A stretch of DNA of 64,000 nt from Acidovorax sp. sif1233 (GCF_019218755.1 NZ_JAHUWZ010000002.1:186001-250000); one strand, 5' to 3'; shown: positions 24,987 to 33,892, counted from the first letter of the stretch. Numbers and translations: made by a program. Notes: generated by a model not told the origin, from the letters alone.

Positions 24987-25967
24987 ATGAGCTCCAGCAC
25001 CATCCAGCCCGCCGAACTGGGCTTTTTCTCCACCCTGGCCGCCAGCCCCAGCCTGAGCGCGGCGGGGCGCGAAATGGGCGTGTCCACCGCCGCCGTGAGC
25101 AAGCACCTGGCGCAGATGGAGCGGCGCCTGGGCGTGGTGCTGGTGAACCGCTCCACGCGGCGCATGAGCCTCACGCCCGAGGGCGAACTGCTGCTGGAGC
25201 ACGCGCGCCGCATCCTGCGCGAGATCGATGCGCTCGATGAACTCATCGTGCAGTCCCGGGCCAGCCCCAAGGGCCTGCTGCGCGTGAACGCCACGCTGGG
25301 CTTCGGGCGCATGCACATCGCGCCGGCCATCTCCGACTTCGTGCGGCTGTACCCCGAGGTGGACGTGCAGCTGCAGCTGTCGGTGCACCCGCCGCCGATC
25401 ACCGACGACGCCTACGACGTGTGCGTGCGTTTTGGCGAGCCGCCCGACGGCCGCGTGATCGCGCGGCGCATCGCGCCCAACCGGCGCGTGTTGTGCGCGG
25501 CCCCGGCGTACCTGGACCGCCACGGCAGGCCGCGCGTGCCGCGCGACCTGATGGAGCACCGGTGCATCGGCATCCGCCAGGGTGACGAGGCCTACGGCTT
25601 GTGGCGCCTGACCACCGGGCGCGGGAGCAAGGCGCACACCGAGTCGATCAAGATCACGGGCAACCTGACCACCAACGACGGCGAGATCGCCGTGCTGTGG
25701 GCGCTGCAGGGCCACGGCATCGTGATGCGGGCGGAGTGGGACGTGAACCGGCACCTGGCGCAGGGCCTGCTGGAGCCCGTGCTGCCGCAGTACCAGACGC
25801 CCGCGGCCGACGTCTATGCGGTCTATCCGCAGCGCCACCAGTTTTCCACGCGGGTGCAGACCTTCGTCACCTTCCTGGCGCAGGCGCTGGCGCGGTCGGG
25901 CGCGCTGGCGGGCGTGGCACCGGATGCGGGGCCGCAGGCGGGCAGGCGCACCGCGAAGGTTTCTTGA
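24987..25967 (+). CDS. LysR-family regulator (DmlR/TtuA-like)
   Basis: DNA-binding regulator that probably controls the divergent tartrate or D-malate dehydrogenase gene. The winged helix spans residues 1-65, with SLSAAGREMGVSTAAVSKHLAQMERRLG as the helix-turn-helix split across two helices. The effector domain contains the CrgA-group segments FGEPPDGRVIARRIAPNRRVLCAAP and VLWALQGHGIVMRAEWDV. The ATG at 24987 follows the palindrome closely. The protein ends with a short Ala/Arg-rich tail. Confidence 0.9.
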   Translation: MSSSTIQPAELGFFSTLAASPSLSAAGREMGVSTAAVSKHLAQMERRLGVVLVNRSTRRMSLTPEGELLLEHARRILREIDALDELIVQSRASPKGLLRVNATLGFGRMHIAPAISDFVRLYPEVDVQLQLSVHPPPITDDAYDVCVRFGEPPDGRVIARRIAPNRRVLCAAPAYLDRHGRPRVPRDLMEHRCIGIRQGDEAYGLWRLTTGRGSKAHTESIKITGNLTTNDGEIAVLWALQGHGIVMRAEWDVNRHLAQGLLEPVLPQYQTPAADVYAVYPQRHQFSTRVQTFVTFLAQALARSGALAGVAPDAGPQAGRRTAKVS

Positions 25968-26058
25968 TCTGGCGCGGGGCGCGGGGCGGGCCATGCGGTT
26001 AGGCTGTGGTCCATCGCGGCCCACGCCCACCGTGGCCGCGTCGCCCCCCCTCCAGCAC

Positions 26059-26688
26059 ATGACCACACCGTCCCGCCCACACCTTCATCCCGCCGCCTTG
26101 CTGGGCGGCACACTGGCCTTCGCCACGGCCTGTGCCGCCCCCTGGCCCGCGCGGGCGGCCGAGCCCTTGGCCGCCACCGACTGGGCGCTGTCGAAGGATG
26201 GCGCGGTGGTCCTGGACCTGCGCGCCCGGCTTGCCTGGCCGCGCTGCGCCGAGGGCATGCAATGGAGCCGCCAGACCGGCACCTGCACCGGCAAGCCACG
26301 GTTGCTGGACCGCGCCGAAGCCGCGGCGCTGGCCAGCGACCGCTGGAAGGCAGAGGGCGTGGCCTGGCGCCTGCCGCGTGCGCCGGAGCTGCAGCGGCTC
26401 ATCGACCGCACGGCCAGTCCCCCGGGCCTGAACGCCGCGCTGTTTCCGGCGGCCCCCGCGCAGTGGCACTGGTCCGCCACGGCCAATGTGGCCGCGCAAC
26501 GGGGCAACCCGTACAACTACAACACTGTCATGCAGGGGCGTTCCGGCGACGCGGCGGCCCAGATGGGGGCGATCAATGGCTGGGCGGTGAACCTGTCCAC
26601 CGGCGAGGCGCGCGGCGACGTGGCCCGCGCCAGCAAGCTGCCGGTGCGGCTGGTGCGCCCGCTCGGCGAGGCCGAAGCGCCGCAGTAG
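26059..26688 (+). CDS. Secreted DUF1566-type (Lcl-like) protein
   Basis: Exported protein of unknown function. A signal peptide with a hydrophobic core around AALLGGTLAFATACA ends near ARAAEP (about residue 34). The rest shows DUF1566 features, namely RLAWPRCAEGMQW, WRLPRAPELQRLID and WHWSATANVA, the tryptophan-rich fold seen in Lcl adhesins and many hypothetical exported proteins. The ATG at 26059 is chosen because the signal peptide follows directly; earlier in-frame codons overlap the LysR gene and read as low-complexity arginine. It does not clearly belong to an operon with its neighbours. Confidence 0.75.
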   Translation: MTTPSRPHLHPAALLGGTLAFATACAAPWPARAAEPLAATDWALSKDGAVVLDLRARLAWPRCAEGMQWSRQTGTCTGKPRLLDRAEAAALASDRWKAEGVAWRLPRAPELQRLIDRTASPPGLNAALFPAAPAQWHWSATANVAAQRGNPYNYNTVMQGRSGDAAAQMGAINGWAVNLSTGEARGDVARASKLPVRLVRPLGEAEAPQ

Positions 26689-26712
26689 CTGCCCTGGCCG
26701 CTCGCACGGCCT

Positions 26713-27555
26713 TCAGGACGAGAGCCGCACCATCAGCAGCCCCGCGCACACCAGTGCGGCCGAAGCCATGCGCGCCGCGCCCAGGGGCTCCTTGAGCATC
26801 CAGGTGGAAATCAGCGCCACCAGCAGCACGCTGGTCTCGCGCAGGGCCGACACGGCGCCCATGGGCGCGCGCGCCAGGGCCCAGACGGCGATCCAGTAGG
26901 CGCCCATCTGCATCGTGCCGGCCGCGGCGCAGCGCCAGAGCATGGGCGGGTCGACCCGGAAGGCGCGGGGCCCTTTCCACCACAGAACGATGAGCGCCGT
27001 GGCGATGCCGTCGCCCAGCGTGAGCACCACCGCGAAGCCGATGGCCGACCCCGCCTGACGTGCCCCCAGCGCATCCACCACCGTGTAGGCGGCGATCAGC
27101 ACCCCGGTCAGCAGCGCATACCCCACGGCCCGGCGCTGCGTGCCGCCACCCCGCACGAGCGCCAGCGACAACACGCCCGCGCACAGGCAGGCAACGCCCC
27201 ACTGCGCCCCGGCCCCTGGCCATTCCCCCGCGAACACGGCCGCCCCCGCCACCACCAGCAGCGGCGCCGAGCCCCGGGCGATGGGGTAGACCTGCCCCAT
27301 GTCGCCGTGGTTGTAGGCAATGGGCAAGGCGAAGTGGTAGGCCGTGTGCACCGCGACGGACAGCGCGAGCAGCGGCCAGCTGGCCGCGGCCGGCAGGTTG
27401 ACCCATGGCAGCGCCAGCAGGGACAGACCGCTGCCCATGAGCGTGGTGATCGCCATGGCGGTGATGCGGTTGCCGCCCAGCTTGATGGCGCTGTTCCAGC
27501 CCGCGTTGAGCGCGGCCGACAGCAGCACGATGAGGAAGACGTCGTTGGTGAGCAT
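26713..27555 (-). CDS. EamA-like DMT superfamily transporter
   Basis: Inner-membrane protein with ten predicted helices in two EamA repeats, probably an exporter of a small metabolite or amino acid. The first repeat begins LIVLLSAALNAGWNSAIKL and the second near residue 142, and PIARGSAPLLVV and SALRETSVLLVALIS are the typical helix 4 and 9 motifs. It is divergent from a LysR gene across 126 bases that contain a direct repeat, which suggests control by that regulator. Substrate unknown. Confidence 0.87.
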   Translation of the reverse strand: MLTNDVFLIVLLSAALNAGWNSAIKLGGNRITAMAITTLMGSGLSLLALPWVNLPAAASWPLLALSVAVHTAYHFALPIAYNHGDMGQVYPIARGSAPLLVVAGAAVFAGEWPGAGAQWGVACLCAGVLSLALVRGGGTQRRAVGYALLTGVLIAAYTVVDALGARQAGSAIGFAVVLTLGDGIATALIVLWWKGPRAFRVDPPMLWRCAAAGTMQMGAYWIAVWALARAPMGAVSALRETSVLLVALISTWMLKEPLGAARMASAALVCAGLLMVRLSS

Positions 27556-27647
27556 GGCGATGGAGGTCCCGGGGGCAGAGTGAGTGCGCGCAGGGGGCCA
27601 GTTTTTTTGATGGGCGAATGATGTTTTTCAGCCAGACATCTGTAAAG

Positions 27648-27673
27648 TTGAATTCAGTGACTATTGAATTCAG
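27648..27673 (+). promoter_or_regulatory. Direct repeat of palindromic octamers before a LysR gene
   Basis: The decamer ttgaattcag occurs at 27648-27657 and again at 27664-27673, a 16-base period. Each copy contains the palindrome tgaattca. The pair lies 9-34 bases upstream of the LysR start at 27682 and between divergent genes, so it is a plausible regulator site. Confidence 0.5.
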
Positions 27674-27681
27674 GATTCCTG

Positions 27682-28587
27682 ATGCGAAACCTCAACCTGG
27701 ACCAGGTCCAGACCCTTGTTGCCATCGCCGACCTGGGCACGCTGGCCGCCGCGGCCCAGGCCCTGCACCTGGCGCCACCGACGGTCAGCCTGCACATCAG
27801 TGAACTGGAGTCGCGGCTGGGCGCCGCGCTGGTGGTGCGCGGCCGGCGCCAGGCCAGCCTGACGCCGGCTGGCGAGGCGCTCGTGGCGGGGGGGCGCCGC
27901 CTGCTGGCCGGGGCCGACGAGGTGGTGGAGCAGGTGCGCCGGCGCGCGCAGGGGCTGGAAGGCCTGGTGCGCCTTGCCACCACGGCGGGCGTGAGCGCGG
28001 GCTTGCTGCCCCGCCTGCTGGAGCGGCTGGCCCGTCAAAGCCCGGGCGTGGATGTGAAGCTGGATGTGCTCAGCTCCGCCGAGGCCATGGCCCGGCTCGG
28101 CGCGGGCACGCTGGATCTGGCCATCGTCGCGATGCCGCAGGCCGCCGGCGGCGACGTGCAGGTGCGCCCCTGGCGCACGGACCCCATGGTGGCGCTGATT
28201 CCGCCCGCGTGGGATGCGCCGGCGCAGGCCACGCCACAGTGGCTGGCCGGCCAGCGCTGGATGTCCTTCGGACCGGCCACGCAGATGTACCGGCTCATCG
28301 CCGGCTGGTTCGCGCAGGCCGGCCTGAACCCCCGCCCCCGCATGGAGCTGAACCACCCGCTGGCACTGCGCAGCCTGGTGGGCGCCGGCCATGGCGTGGC
28401 GGTGCTGCCGCTGGAGCAGCCCGGGGTGGCGGGCGGCGATGTGGAGCAGGACAACGCGGGCCTGCAGGTGCGCCCGCTGAGCCCGCCGCTGTGGCGGGAG
28501 CTGGGGCTGGCGCGGCGGGCGTCGCAGGTGCACGACACGGCCATCCTGGCGGTGTGGGCGGCACTGGAGTCCCTGGCCGTGCCGTGA
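27682..28587 (+). CDS. LysR-family transcriptional regulator
   Basis: Regulator probably acting on the divergent DMT exporter gene and on itself. The helix-turn-helix lies in residues 1-60 (LGTLAAAAQALHLAPPTVSLHISELE), followed by a full effector domain with MELNHPLALRSLVGAGHGVAVLPL near its end. The ATG at 27682 has AGGA upstream and is preferred to an earlier TTG. Coinducer unknown. Confidence 0.9.
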   Translation: MRNLNLDQVQTLVAIADLGTLAAAAQALHLAPPTVSLHISELESRLGAALVVRGRRQASLTPAGEALVAGGRRLLAGADEVVEQVRRRAQGLEGLVRLATTAGVSAGLLPRLLERLARQSPGVDVKLDVLSSAEAMARLGAGTLDLAIVAMPQAAGGDVQVRPWRTDPMVALIPPAWDAPAQATPQWLAGQRWMSFGPATQMYRLIAGWFAQAGLNPRPRMELNHPLALRSLVGAGHGVAVLPLEQPGVAGGDVEQDNAGLQVRPLSPPLWRELGLARRASQVHDTAILAVWAALESLAVP

Positions 28588-28695
28588 CGGGCACTGGCTG
28601 CGCGCTACCGCGCCTTGCCGCCTCCCTCATTCCCGGCCCCTGGTCCGTCCAGGCAGGGGCAGGGCAAGGCAAGGCAATGGGCCCCCGAAAGAGGC

Positions 28696-29004
28696 TTACA
28701 GCAGCCGGACCTCGAAGTACGCGCCGTCTCCTTCCCCCAGGTCGCGAAACCCCGCCTGCCGCGCGGCGACGCTGGCTTTGCCCCATTGCTTGATCAAGGC
28801 GAGGTCACCGGCCGACACGATCTCGGGCGGCGATTCTTCCAGGCTGGACATGGTGTCCAGGGCCGCGGCGACCTGCGCGGGGCCGCCGAGCTGTTTTTCG
28901 AGCTCCCTGGCATAGCGTGCCTCGGCGGCCATGCGCTCCCGGGGTGGCAGCTCTTCAGGGTAGTCGCGCAGGGCGACCGCGTAAGTGGATTCAAGAACTT
29001 CCAT
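28696..29004 (-). CDS. Conserved-looking small protein of unknown function
   Basis: A 102-residue acidic protein without signal peptide or membrane segment. The N-terminus MEVLESTYAVALRDYPEELP is followed by a charged helical region rich in Glu and Arg and a C-terminal segment ending FRDLGEGDGAYFEVRLL. GGAG lies seven bases before the ATG and codon use matches the neighbouring genes, which supports a real gene. I do not recognise the family. It is divergent from nothing obvious and follows no operon partner closely. Confidence 0.6.
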   Translation of the reverse strand: MEVLESTYAVALRDYPEELPPRERMAAEARYARELEKQLGGPAQVAAALDTMSSLEESPPEIVSAGDLALIKQWGKASVAARQAGFRDLGEGDGAYFEVRLL

Positions 29005-29121
29005 GGCGCTTCTCCGTAAATGATTGACTGTATAAATATACAGTTTTATCGAGTGCGCTGCATGCGGGTTGGTCCGGGGCGGGTGCCGGGGGGCGCTGCC
29101 CCTGGAGGGACCGGGGAAAAG

Positions 29122-29670
29122 TCAGATCCGCTTGCAGAAGAACGTGGTGCCGCAGAACGCGCCGTCCGGCATCAGCGCATAGTCGGGCACCATGCCCACG
29201 CGCTGCCAGCCGGCGCGCTCGTACAGGCGCTCGGCGTCGCCGCCGGTCACGGTGTCGAGCACGAGCACGGTCTTGCCCTCGGCGCGCGCTGCGTCGTCCA
29301 CGGCGGCCATGAGCTGCTGGGCGATGCCCCGGCGGCGGGCCTGGCGGTGCACCAGCATCTTGGCCACGTCGGCGCGGTGGGGCTGGTTGTCGGGCATGGC
29401 GGTGACGAGCTGCACGGTCCCCACGATGTGGCCTCCCGGGGCCTCGGCCACCAGCAGCACGCGTTCGTTGCGGGCCACGCCGTCGGCCACGCCGCTCCAG
29501 AACGCGAGGGCCTTGTCGCGCGGCAGCGGCCACATGAAGCTCACCGACGCCCCACCTTGCACGCAGTCGATCAGCACGTCGGCCAGCGCCGGCACGCTCG
29601 CGGCCGCCTCGCGGGCGCCCAGGCGCCGGATGGTGACGGCGGGCGAAGGGGCCCGTGTGTCGGTGGTCAT
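29122..29670 (-). CDS. GNAT-family N-acetyltransferase
   Basis: Acetyl-CoA dependent transferase with unknown acceptor. The acetyl-CoA binding signature appears as VHRQARRRGIAQQLM at about residues 110-124 (the Q/R-x-x-G-x-G/A motif), preceded by VAKMLV. The C-terminal motif AERLYERAGWQRVGMVPDYAL is also typical. The ATG at 29670 has GGAGAAAACC before it and overlaps the stop of the upstream XRE-cupin gene by four bases, so the two are translationally coupled. The pairing suggests that the regulator controls detoxification or modification of a small molecule. Confidence 0.88.
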   Translation of the reverse strand: MTTDTRAPSPAVTIRRLGAREAAASVPALADVLIDCVQGGASVSFMWPLPRDKALAFWSGVADGVARNERVLLVAEAPGGHIVGTVQLVTAMPDNQPHRADVAKMLVHRQARRRGIAQQLMAAVDDAARAEGKTVLVLDTVTGGDAERLYERAGWQRVGMVPDYALMPDGAFCGTTFFCKRI

Positions 29671-30284
29671 GGTTTTCTCCTCGGGGTGGGGGATGCGAAG
29701 CGGGCAGGCGGCAGGCCCAGCGTGGTGAGCGCCACCAGGTAGCGCGCGGGCCGCGTGCCCGGGTTGTGGAACACGATGGGCTGGTTGAGCTGCATGGCCA
29801 GGCAGTCCCCCGCGCCCAGCGCCCAGGTGGTGGTGCCCACGGTCAGGTCCATGCGGCCTTCCACCAGCCAGACCTGCTGGTGGATGTCGGCATCGTGCAC
29901 GGCCGAGTCGAGGGCGACGCGCTGGCCGGGCGGAAACTCCACCTCCACCAGCTGCAGCGGCGAGGGCGCGGGCGGCGACAGCCGGCGGCGCACATAGCCC
30001 GAGGCCGGGTCCTGCCAGCGGGGCTGGTCGGCGGCCCGGATCAGGGGCGAGGGCAGGGCCTCGCCCTCGCCATCGGTGCCGTCCTCGAAGAAGGAGGCGA
30101 GTGCCACGCTCAGCCCGACGGCCAGTTTGTCCAGCACGGCGGCCGTGGGGCTGCTCTGGCCGCGTTCGATCAGCGAGATGTTGGAGCGGCTCACGCCGCT
30201 GCGCTCGGCCAGCGTGTCCAGTGAGTAGCCCCGGGTGTCGCGCAGCTCGCGCAACCGGCGGGCGATGCGGTGGTTGATGTCCAT
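29667..30284 (-). CDS. XRE-family regulator with C-terminal cupin
   Basis: Transcription regulator of 205 residues. The Cro/CI-type helix-turn-helix covers residues 8-62 (TLAERSGVSRSNISLIERG), and a cupin domain covers about 100-190 with WLVEGRMDLTVG and GAGDCLAMQLNQPIVFHNPG. The cupin should bind a small effector. It starts 8 bases from an imperfect palindrome of ten-base arms at 30293-30317 and overlaps the GNAT gene, so it probably represses its own operon. Confidence 0.88.
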   Translation of the reverse strand: MDINHRIARRLRELRDTRGYSLDTLAERSGVSRSNISLIERGQSSPTAAVLDKLAVGLSVALASFFEDGTDGEGEALPSPLIRAADQPRWQDPASGYVRRRLSPPAPSPLQLVEVEFPPGQRVALDSAVHDADIHQQVWLVEGRMDLTVGTTTWALGAGDCLAMQLNQPIVFHNPGTRPARYLVALTTLGLPPARFASPTPRRKP

Positions 30285-30292
30285 GGTGGCAG

Positions 30293-30317
30293 TTTAATGG
30301 AAATTTATTCCATAAAA
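30293..30317 (-). promoter_or_regulatory. Palindromic operator before the XRE-cupin gene
   Basis: The inverted repeat tttaatggaa-attta-ttccataaaa has nine of ten matching base pairs in its arms. It ends 8 bases upstream of the XRE-cupin start codon, a classical autorepression position. Confidence 0.6.
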
Positions 30318-30389
30318 CTGGAAATTGGTGGCGGCAAGCTCGCGGATAGGAGCGTGTCGCAGGATGGGGATGCGTCATATGGGAGACTT

Positions 30390-30446
30390 TTTGCTTCTGT
30401 TTTGATAGCTTGAAGCGTATATCCAGAAAGCGCTGCAGCCATTTTT
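30390..30446 (+). repeat. Dispersed double-hairpin element, copy B (degenerate)
   Basis: Contains gatagct followed by gaagcg...aaagcgct and a gcagccattttt tail, the same order of blocks as copies A, C, D and E. The first stem is poorly kept. It lies in the 270-base gap between the XRE-cupin and the next gene. Confidence 0.45.
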
Positions 30447-30554
30447 ATCGAGTTGATGCACCCACGTGGCCTTGGCGGCCCGCGCCAGCCGCGCTGATAC
30501 TGTGTGTACTTTGCATTTCGATCTGCCAGAACAACCGCCGGAGACATTCAGACC

Positions 30555-31643
30555 ATGACGCTGCCTTTTCACACGCTCGACCCCGACCTGTTTGCCCGTG
30601 CCCAGCCGCTGCTGGATGAAGAATGGCTGGCGCGTGACGCCGACCTCGCGCCCGCGCTGCCCACGGTGCTCGCACGCAACGTGGGGCAGGACTGGCACAA
30701 GGCGGGCACCTTCCGCCACCATCTGGTGGGCGTGGCGCGCTCGCTCACCGTGTGGCGGCAGCCGCGCGATGTGCGCCTTCTGGGGCTGCTGCACAGCGTG
30801 TATGGCAATGCCTTCGTGGACCTGGTGAAGTTCGACCCCGCCCGGGAGCGTGCGCGCGTGCGCGAGATCGCGGGCGAATCGGCCGAGCACCTGGTCTACC
30901 TGTTCTGCACGCAGTCGCGCACGCAGTTCGTGCAGCGCGTGCTGGCCGGGCAGCTGGAGCCCGATGGCAGCCTGGCGCTGGAGAAGGACGGCGTGCGCCA
31001 CGTGCTCACGCCCTACGAGGTGGCGGCGTTCATCATCGTGAGCATGGCCGACACCATCGAGCAGTGGTTCAGCTGGCAGGACGACATCTTTTCGCGCTTC
31101 CCCGCGGTGCAGCACCGTCCCCAGCCGGTGCACTGGGCCGCGTCGCTGTGGCCCGGGCCGATGCGGCCGAGCGGACGCATGGTCTCGCAGATCAACGGCC
31201 TGGGCCTGGCGCTGCAGCACCCGGGCCTCCAGGGCCTGCTGCCCACGCCGCCCGTGTTTGCCCATTGCACGCAGCCGCTGGCGGCGGCGGACGAGGCGGC
31301 GGCCGCCTCGCTGTACTGGTCGGTGATCCAGCAGGACCAGCCGCTGGTGGACCTGGACGTGGCCACCGGGGTGCTGGAAAGCGCGGTCCGTCACAACCCC
31401 TGGGTGGGCGAGCCGCAGATGGTGCTGGCGCAGCTGTATCTGTCGGCGGGCCGCAGGCAGGACGCCAGGGCGGCGGCGGACAGCGCGCTGCAGCTGTTCA
31501 GCGCCTGGGGGAATTCGTGGGACAAGCGGGTGCAGTGGGACGCCTGGGTGGCCTGGACGCGCATCCTGCTTCAGGGCGCGACGGTGGAGGGCACCTGGCC
31601 CGAGCGGCTGGACAAGCTCAACAACGTCGCGCTGCGAGGGTGA
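30555..31643 (+). CDS. DUF6817-like HD-type protein with C-terminal helical repeats
   Basis: A 362-residue cytoplasmic protein of unknown function. Residues 40-95 contain FRHHLVGVARSLTVWRQP and LLGLLHSVYGNAFVDL, an HD-domain-like pair of histidine motifs as in DUF6817 proteins. The middle has ADTIEQWFSWQDDIF, and the end has TPR-like helices (EPQMVLAQLYLSAGRRQDARAAAD in two parts). Such proteins may bind a metal and a nucleotide or small ligand, but no activity is established. The ATG at 30555 is preferred to an earlier one because the conserved part begins there. It precedes metQ but ends before the metQ promoter. Confidence 0.65.
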   Translation: MTLPFHTLDPDLFARAQPLLDEEWLARDADLAPALPTVLARNVGQDWHKAGTFRHHLVGVARSLTVWRQPRDVRLLGLLHSVYGNAFVDLVKFDPARERARVREIAGESAEHLVYLFCTQSRTQFVQRVLAGQLEPDGSLALEKDGVRHVLTPYEVAAFIIVSMADTIEQWFSWQDDIFSRFPAVQHRPQPVHWAASLWPGPMRPSGRMVSQINGLGLALQHPGLQGLLPTPPVFAHCTQPLAAADEAAAASLYWSVIQQDQPLVDLDVATGVLESAVRHNPWVGEPQMVLAQLYLSAGRRQDARAAADSALQLFSAWGNSWDKRVQWDAWVAWTRILLQGATVEGTWPERLDKLNNVALRG

Positions 31644-31680
31644 CAAACGTTATTCATATTAATTGTAAGAACATAAAAAC

Positions 31681-31716
31681 TTATTCGTTCCTGTTTTATC
31701 GGGGAAACCCTAGGAT
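31681..31716 (+). promoter_or_regulatory. metQ promoter, sulfur promoter family
   Basis: The box ttattcgttcctgtttta (31681-31698) is followed after exactly 12 bases by the -10-like hexamer taggat (31711-31716). The same box and spacing occur before the encapsulin operon, the peroxiredoxin and sbp. The implied -35 hexamer, ttcctg, is poor, so an activator is probably needed. CysB or a relative is the inferred activator. Confidence 0.68.
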
Positions 31717-31746
31717 GCCTGCATCTCTTAACGAAAGGTGTCTTCC

Positions 31747-32544
31747 GTGAACAAGCGCTCGCTGCTGCAAACCACTCTCGCCCTGGCCCTCGCCGCCGGC
31801 TTTTCGACCGGCGCCCTGGCGCAGGACAAGCCCCTGAAGATCGGCGTGACGGGCGGTCCCCATGCGCAGATCTTCGAAGTGGTCAAGAAGGTCGCCGAGA
31901 AGGACGGCCTCAAGATCCAGGTCGTCGAGTTCAGCGACTACGTGCAGCCCAATGCCGCGCTGTCGGCCGGCGACCTCGATGCCAACAGCTACCAGCACAA
32001 GCCCTACCTGGATGCCCAGGTCAAGGACCGTGGCTACAAGCTGGTGCCCGTGGGCTATACCGTCAATTTCCCGATCGGCCTGTATTCCAAGAAGGTCAAG
32101 AAGCTCGAAGACCTGAAGGAAGGCGCCAAGTTCGGCATTCCCAACGACCCCACGAACGGCGGCCGCGTGCTGCTGGTGCTGCAGGACAAGGGCCTGATCA
32201 AGCTGCGTGACGGCGCCGACCTGAAGGCCACGCCGCTGGACGTGGTGAGCAATCCCAAGAAGCTCAAGTTCGTGGAACTCGATGCCGCCCAACTGCCCCG
32301 CTCGCTGGATGATCTGGACGCCTCGGCCATCAACACGAACTTCGCGCTCTCCGCCGGCCTGAACCCGGGCAAGGATGCGATTGCGCAAGAGAACGCCAAG
32401 AGCCCCTACGTCAACCTGATCGCCGTGCGCGAAGCCGACAAGGACAAGCCCTGGGTGGCCAAGCTCGTGAAGGCCTACCACTCGGAAGAAGTGCGCAAGT
32501 TCATCCAGACCGAGTTCAAGGGTTCGGTGCTGCCAGGCTTCTGA
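31747..32544 (+). CDS. metQ: MetQ/NlpA-family methionine-binding protein
   Basis: Periplasmic receptor for the MetNI importer at 20822-22558. A signal peptide ends at GALAQDKP (about residue 25) without a lipobox, so the protein is probably soluble. The mature part begins LKIGVTGGPHAQIFEVV and has the family motifs DLDANSYQHKPYLD, GIPNDPTNGGRVLL and DLDASAINTNFAL. I prefer the GTG at 31747, which has AAAGGTG six bases before it, over a GTG three codons upstream. The gene stands alone, and its promoter belongs to the same family as those of sulfate uptake and the encapsulin operon. Confidence 0.92.
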   Translation: MNKRSLLQTTLALALAAGFSTGALAQDKPLKIGVTGGPHAQIFEVVKKVAEKDGLKIQVVEFSDYVQPNAALSAGDLDANSYQHKPYLDAQVKDRGYKLVPVGYTVNFPIGLYSKKVKKLEDLKEGAKFGIPNDPTNGGRVLLVLQDKGLIKLRDGADLKATPLDVVSNPKKLKFVELDAAQLPRSLDDLDASAINTNFALSAGLNPGKDAIAQENAKSPYVNLIAVREADKDKPWVAKLVKAYHSEEVRKFIQTEFKGSVLPGF

Positions 32545-32667
32545 TGCTTCCAGCTGCCGGTGCCTGAACGGGCCTCGGGACGGCTTGTCCGCGGGCGTGC
32601 CGCACCCTGCGCGGCGCCATGGTGCCGCCCGGCCACCTGCTGCCGGTGCTGATCATCGGATCGTTGC

Positions 32668-33876
32668 ATGGCACATTTCGACAGTATCGTCGTCGGCCTC
32701 GGGGCCGTGGGCTGCGCCACGCTGTACCAGCTGGCGCGGCGCGGGGCCAGGGTGCTCGGGCTGGACCAGTTCCAGCCGCCGCACAGCCTGGGCTCCTCGC
32801 ACGGCCAGACCCGCATCACCCGGCTGGCGGTGGGCGAGGGCGACGAATACGTGCCCCTGGTGCGCCGCTCGCACGAGATCTGGCGCGAACTGGAGGCCGC
32901 GACCGGCCAGCCCATCTACACCCGCACCCACGGCCTGGTGCTCGGGCCGCGCGATGGCGCGCCGCTGCACCAGGGACGCCGCCTGGACTTCGTGCACAAC
33001 ACCATCGAGATCGCGCGCCGCCATGGCATAGACCACGAGGTGCTGGACCATGCCGACCTGCGCCGGCGCTACCCGCAGTTCCAGCTCAACGACCACGAAT
33101 TCGCCTACTGGGAGCGCGACGCCGGCTTCGTGCGGCCCGAGGCCGCCATCAGCGCCCAGTTGCAACAGGCCCAGGTGCATGGCGCCACGGTGCAGACAGG
33201 GGTGCGCGTGACCGGCCTCGCGCGCGAAGGCGGGCACCTGCGGGTGGACACCACGCAGGGCCGCCACAGCGCCGGGCAGGTGGTGCTGGCTGCGGGCCCC
33301 TGGCTCCCGGGCCTGCTGGGCGAGGAGCTGCGGCATGCCTGGGCACCCCGGCTGGCGGTGTACCGCCAGGTGATGTTCTGGTTCGACGTGGGGGCCGCCA
33401 GGCCCTCGTTCGAGCCCGGGGTGTTTCCGGTCTTCATCTGGACCTTTCGCGACGGACCGGACGACTCGATCTATGGGTTCCCGATCGCGGATGCGGGCGC
33501 GCCGGCCTTCAAGGTGGCCACCGCGCAGTACCTGGAGACCACCACCCCGGACACCGTGGACCGCACCGTGGCCGATGCCGAGAAGCACAGCATGCTGCAG
33601 CGCCACGTGCTGCCGCGCTTTGATGCCCCGGCCGCCCGCTGCACCGACGCCCGCGCCTGCCTGTACACCGTGACTCCCGACCACGGCTTCGTCGTCGACC
33701 GGCTGCCCGGCTGGCCAGGCGTGCACGTGGCCTCCGCCTGCTCGGGCCATGGCTTCAAGCACTCGGCCGCCGTGGGAGAGGCCCTGGCGCAGCAGGTGCT
33801 GGACCTGCCGGAGCGCCTGGATCTGCGGCCCTTTGGCCATGCCCTGCACGGGTTGGCAGCCACAGGGTTTGCCTGA
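32668..33876 (+). CDS. solA: Monomeric sarcosine oxidase / N-methyltryptophan oxidase family flavoenzyme
   Basis: FAD enzyme that oxidatively demethylates an N-methyl amino acid, giving formaldehyde, hydrogen peroxide and the free amino acid. The dinucleotide site is IVVGLGAVGCATLYQLARRG at the N-terminus. SSHGQTRITR is the family flavin motif, ARACLYTVTPDHGFVVD carries the cysteine that binds FAD covalently in this family, and SGHGFKHS closes the active site. The length of 402 residues is normal. It lies between metQ and the encapsulin operon without a shared promoter box of its own. The substrate is uncertain. Confidence 0.88.
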   Translation: MAHFDSIVVGLGAVGCATLYQLARRGARVLGLDQFQPPHSLGSSHGQTRITRLAVGEGDEYVPLVRRSHEIWRELEAATGQPIYTRTHGLVLGPRDGAPLHQGRRLDFVHNTIEIARRHGIDHEVLDHADLRRRYPQFQLNDHEFAYWERDAGFVRPEAAISAQLQQAQVHGATVQTGVRVTGLAREGGHLRVDTTQGRHSAGQVVLAAGPWLPGLLGEELRHAWAPRLAVYRQVMFWFDVGAARPSFEPGVFPVFIWTFRDGPDDSIYGFPIADAGAPAFKVATAQYLETTTPDTVDRTVADAEKHSMLQRHVLPRFDAPAARCTDARACLYTVTPDHGFVVDRLPGWPGVHVASACSGHGFKHSAAVGEALAQQVLDLPERLDLRPFGHALHGLAATGFA

Positions 33877-33892
33877 ACAAACTCAAGGATGT

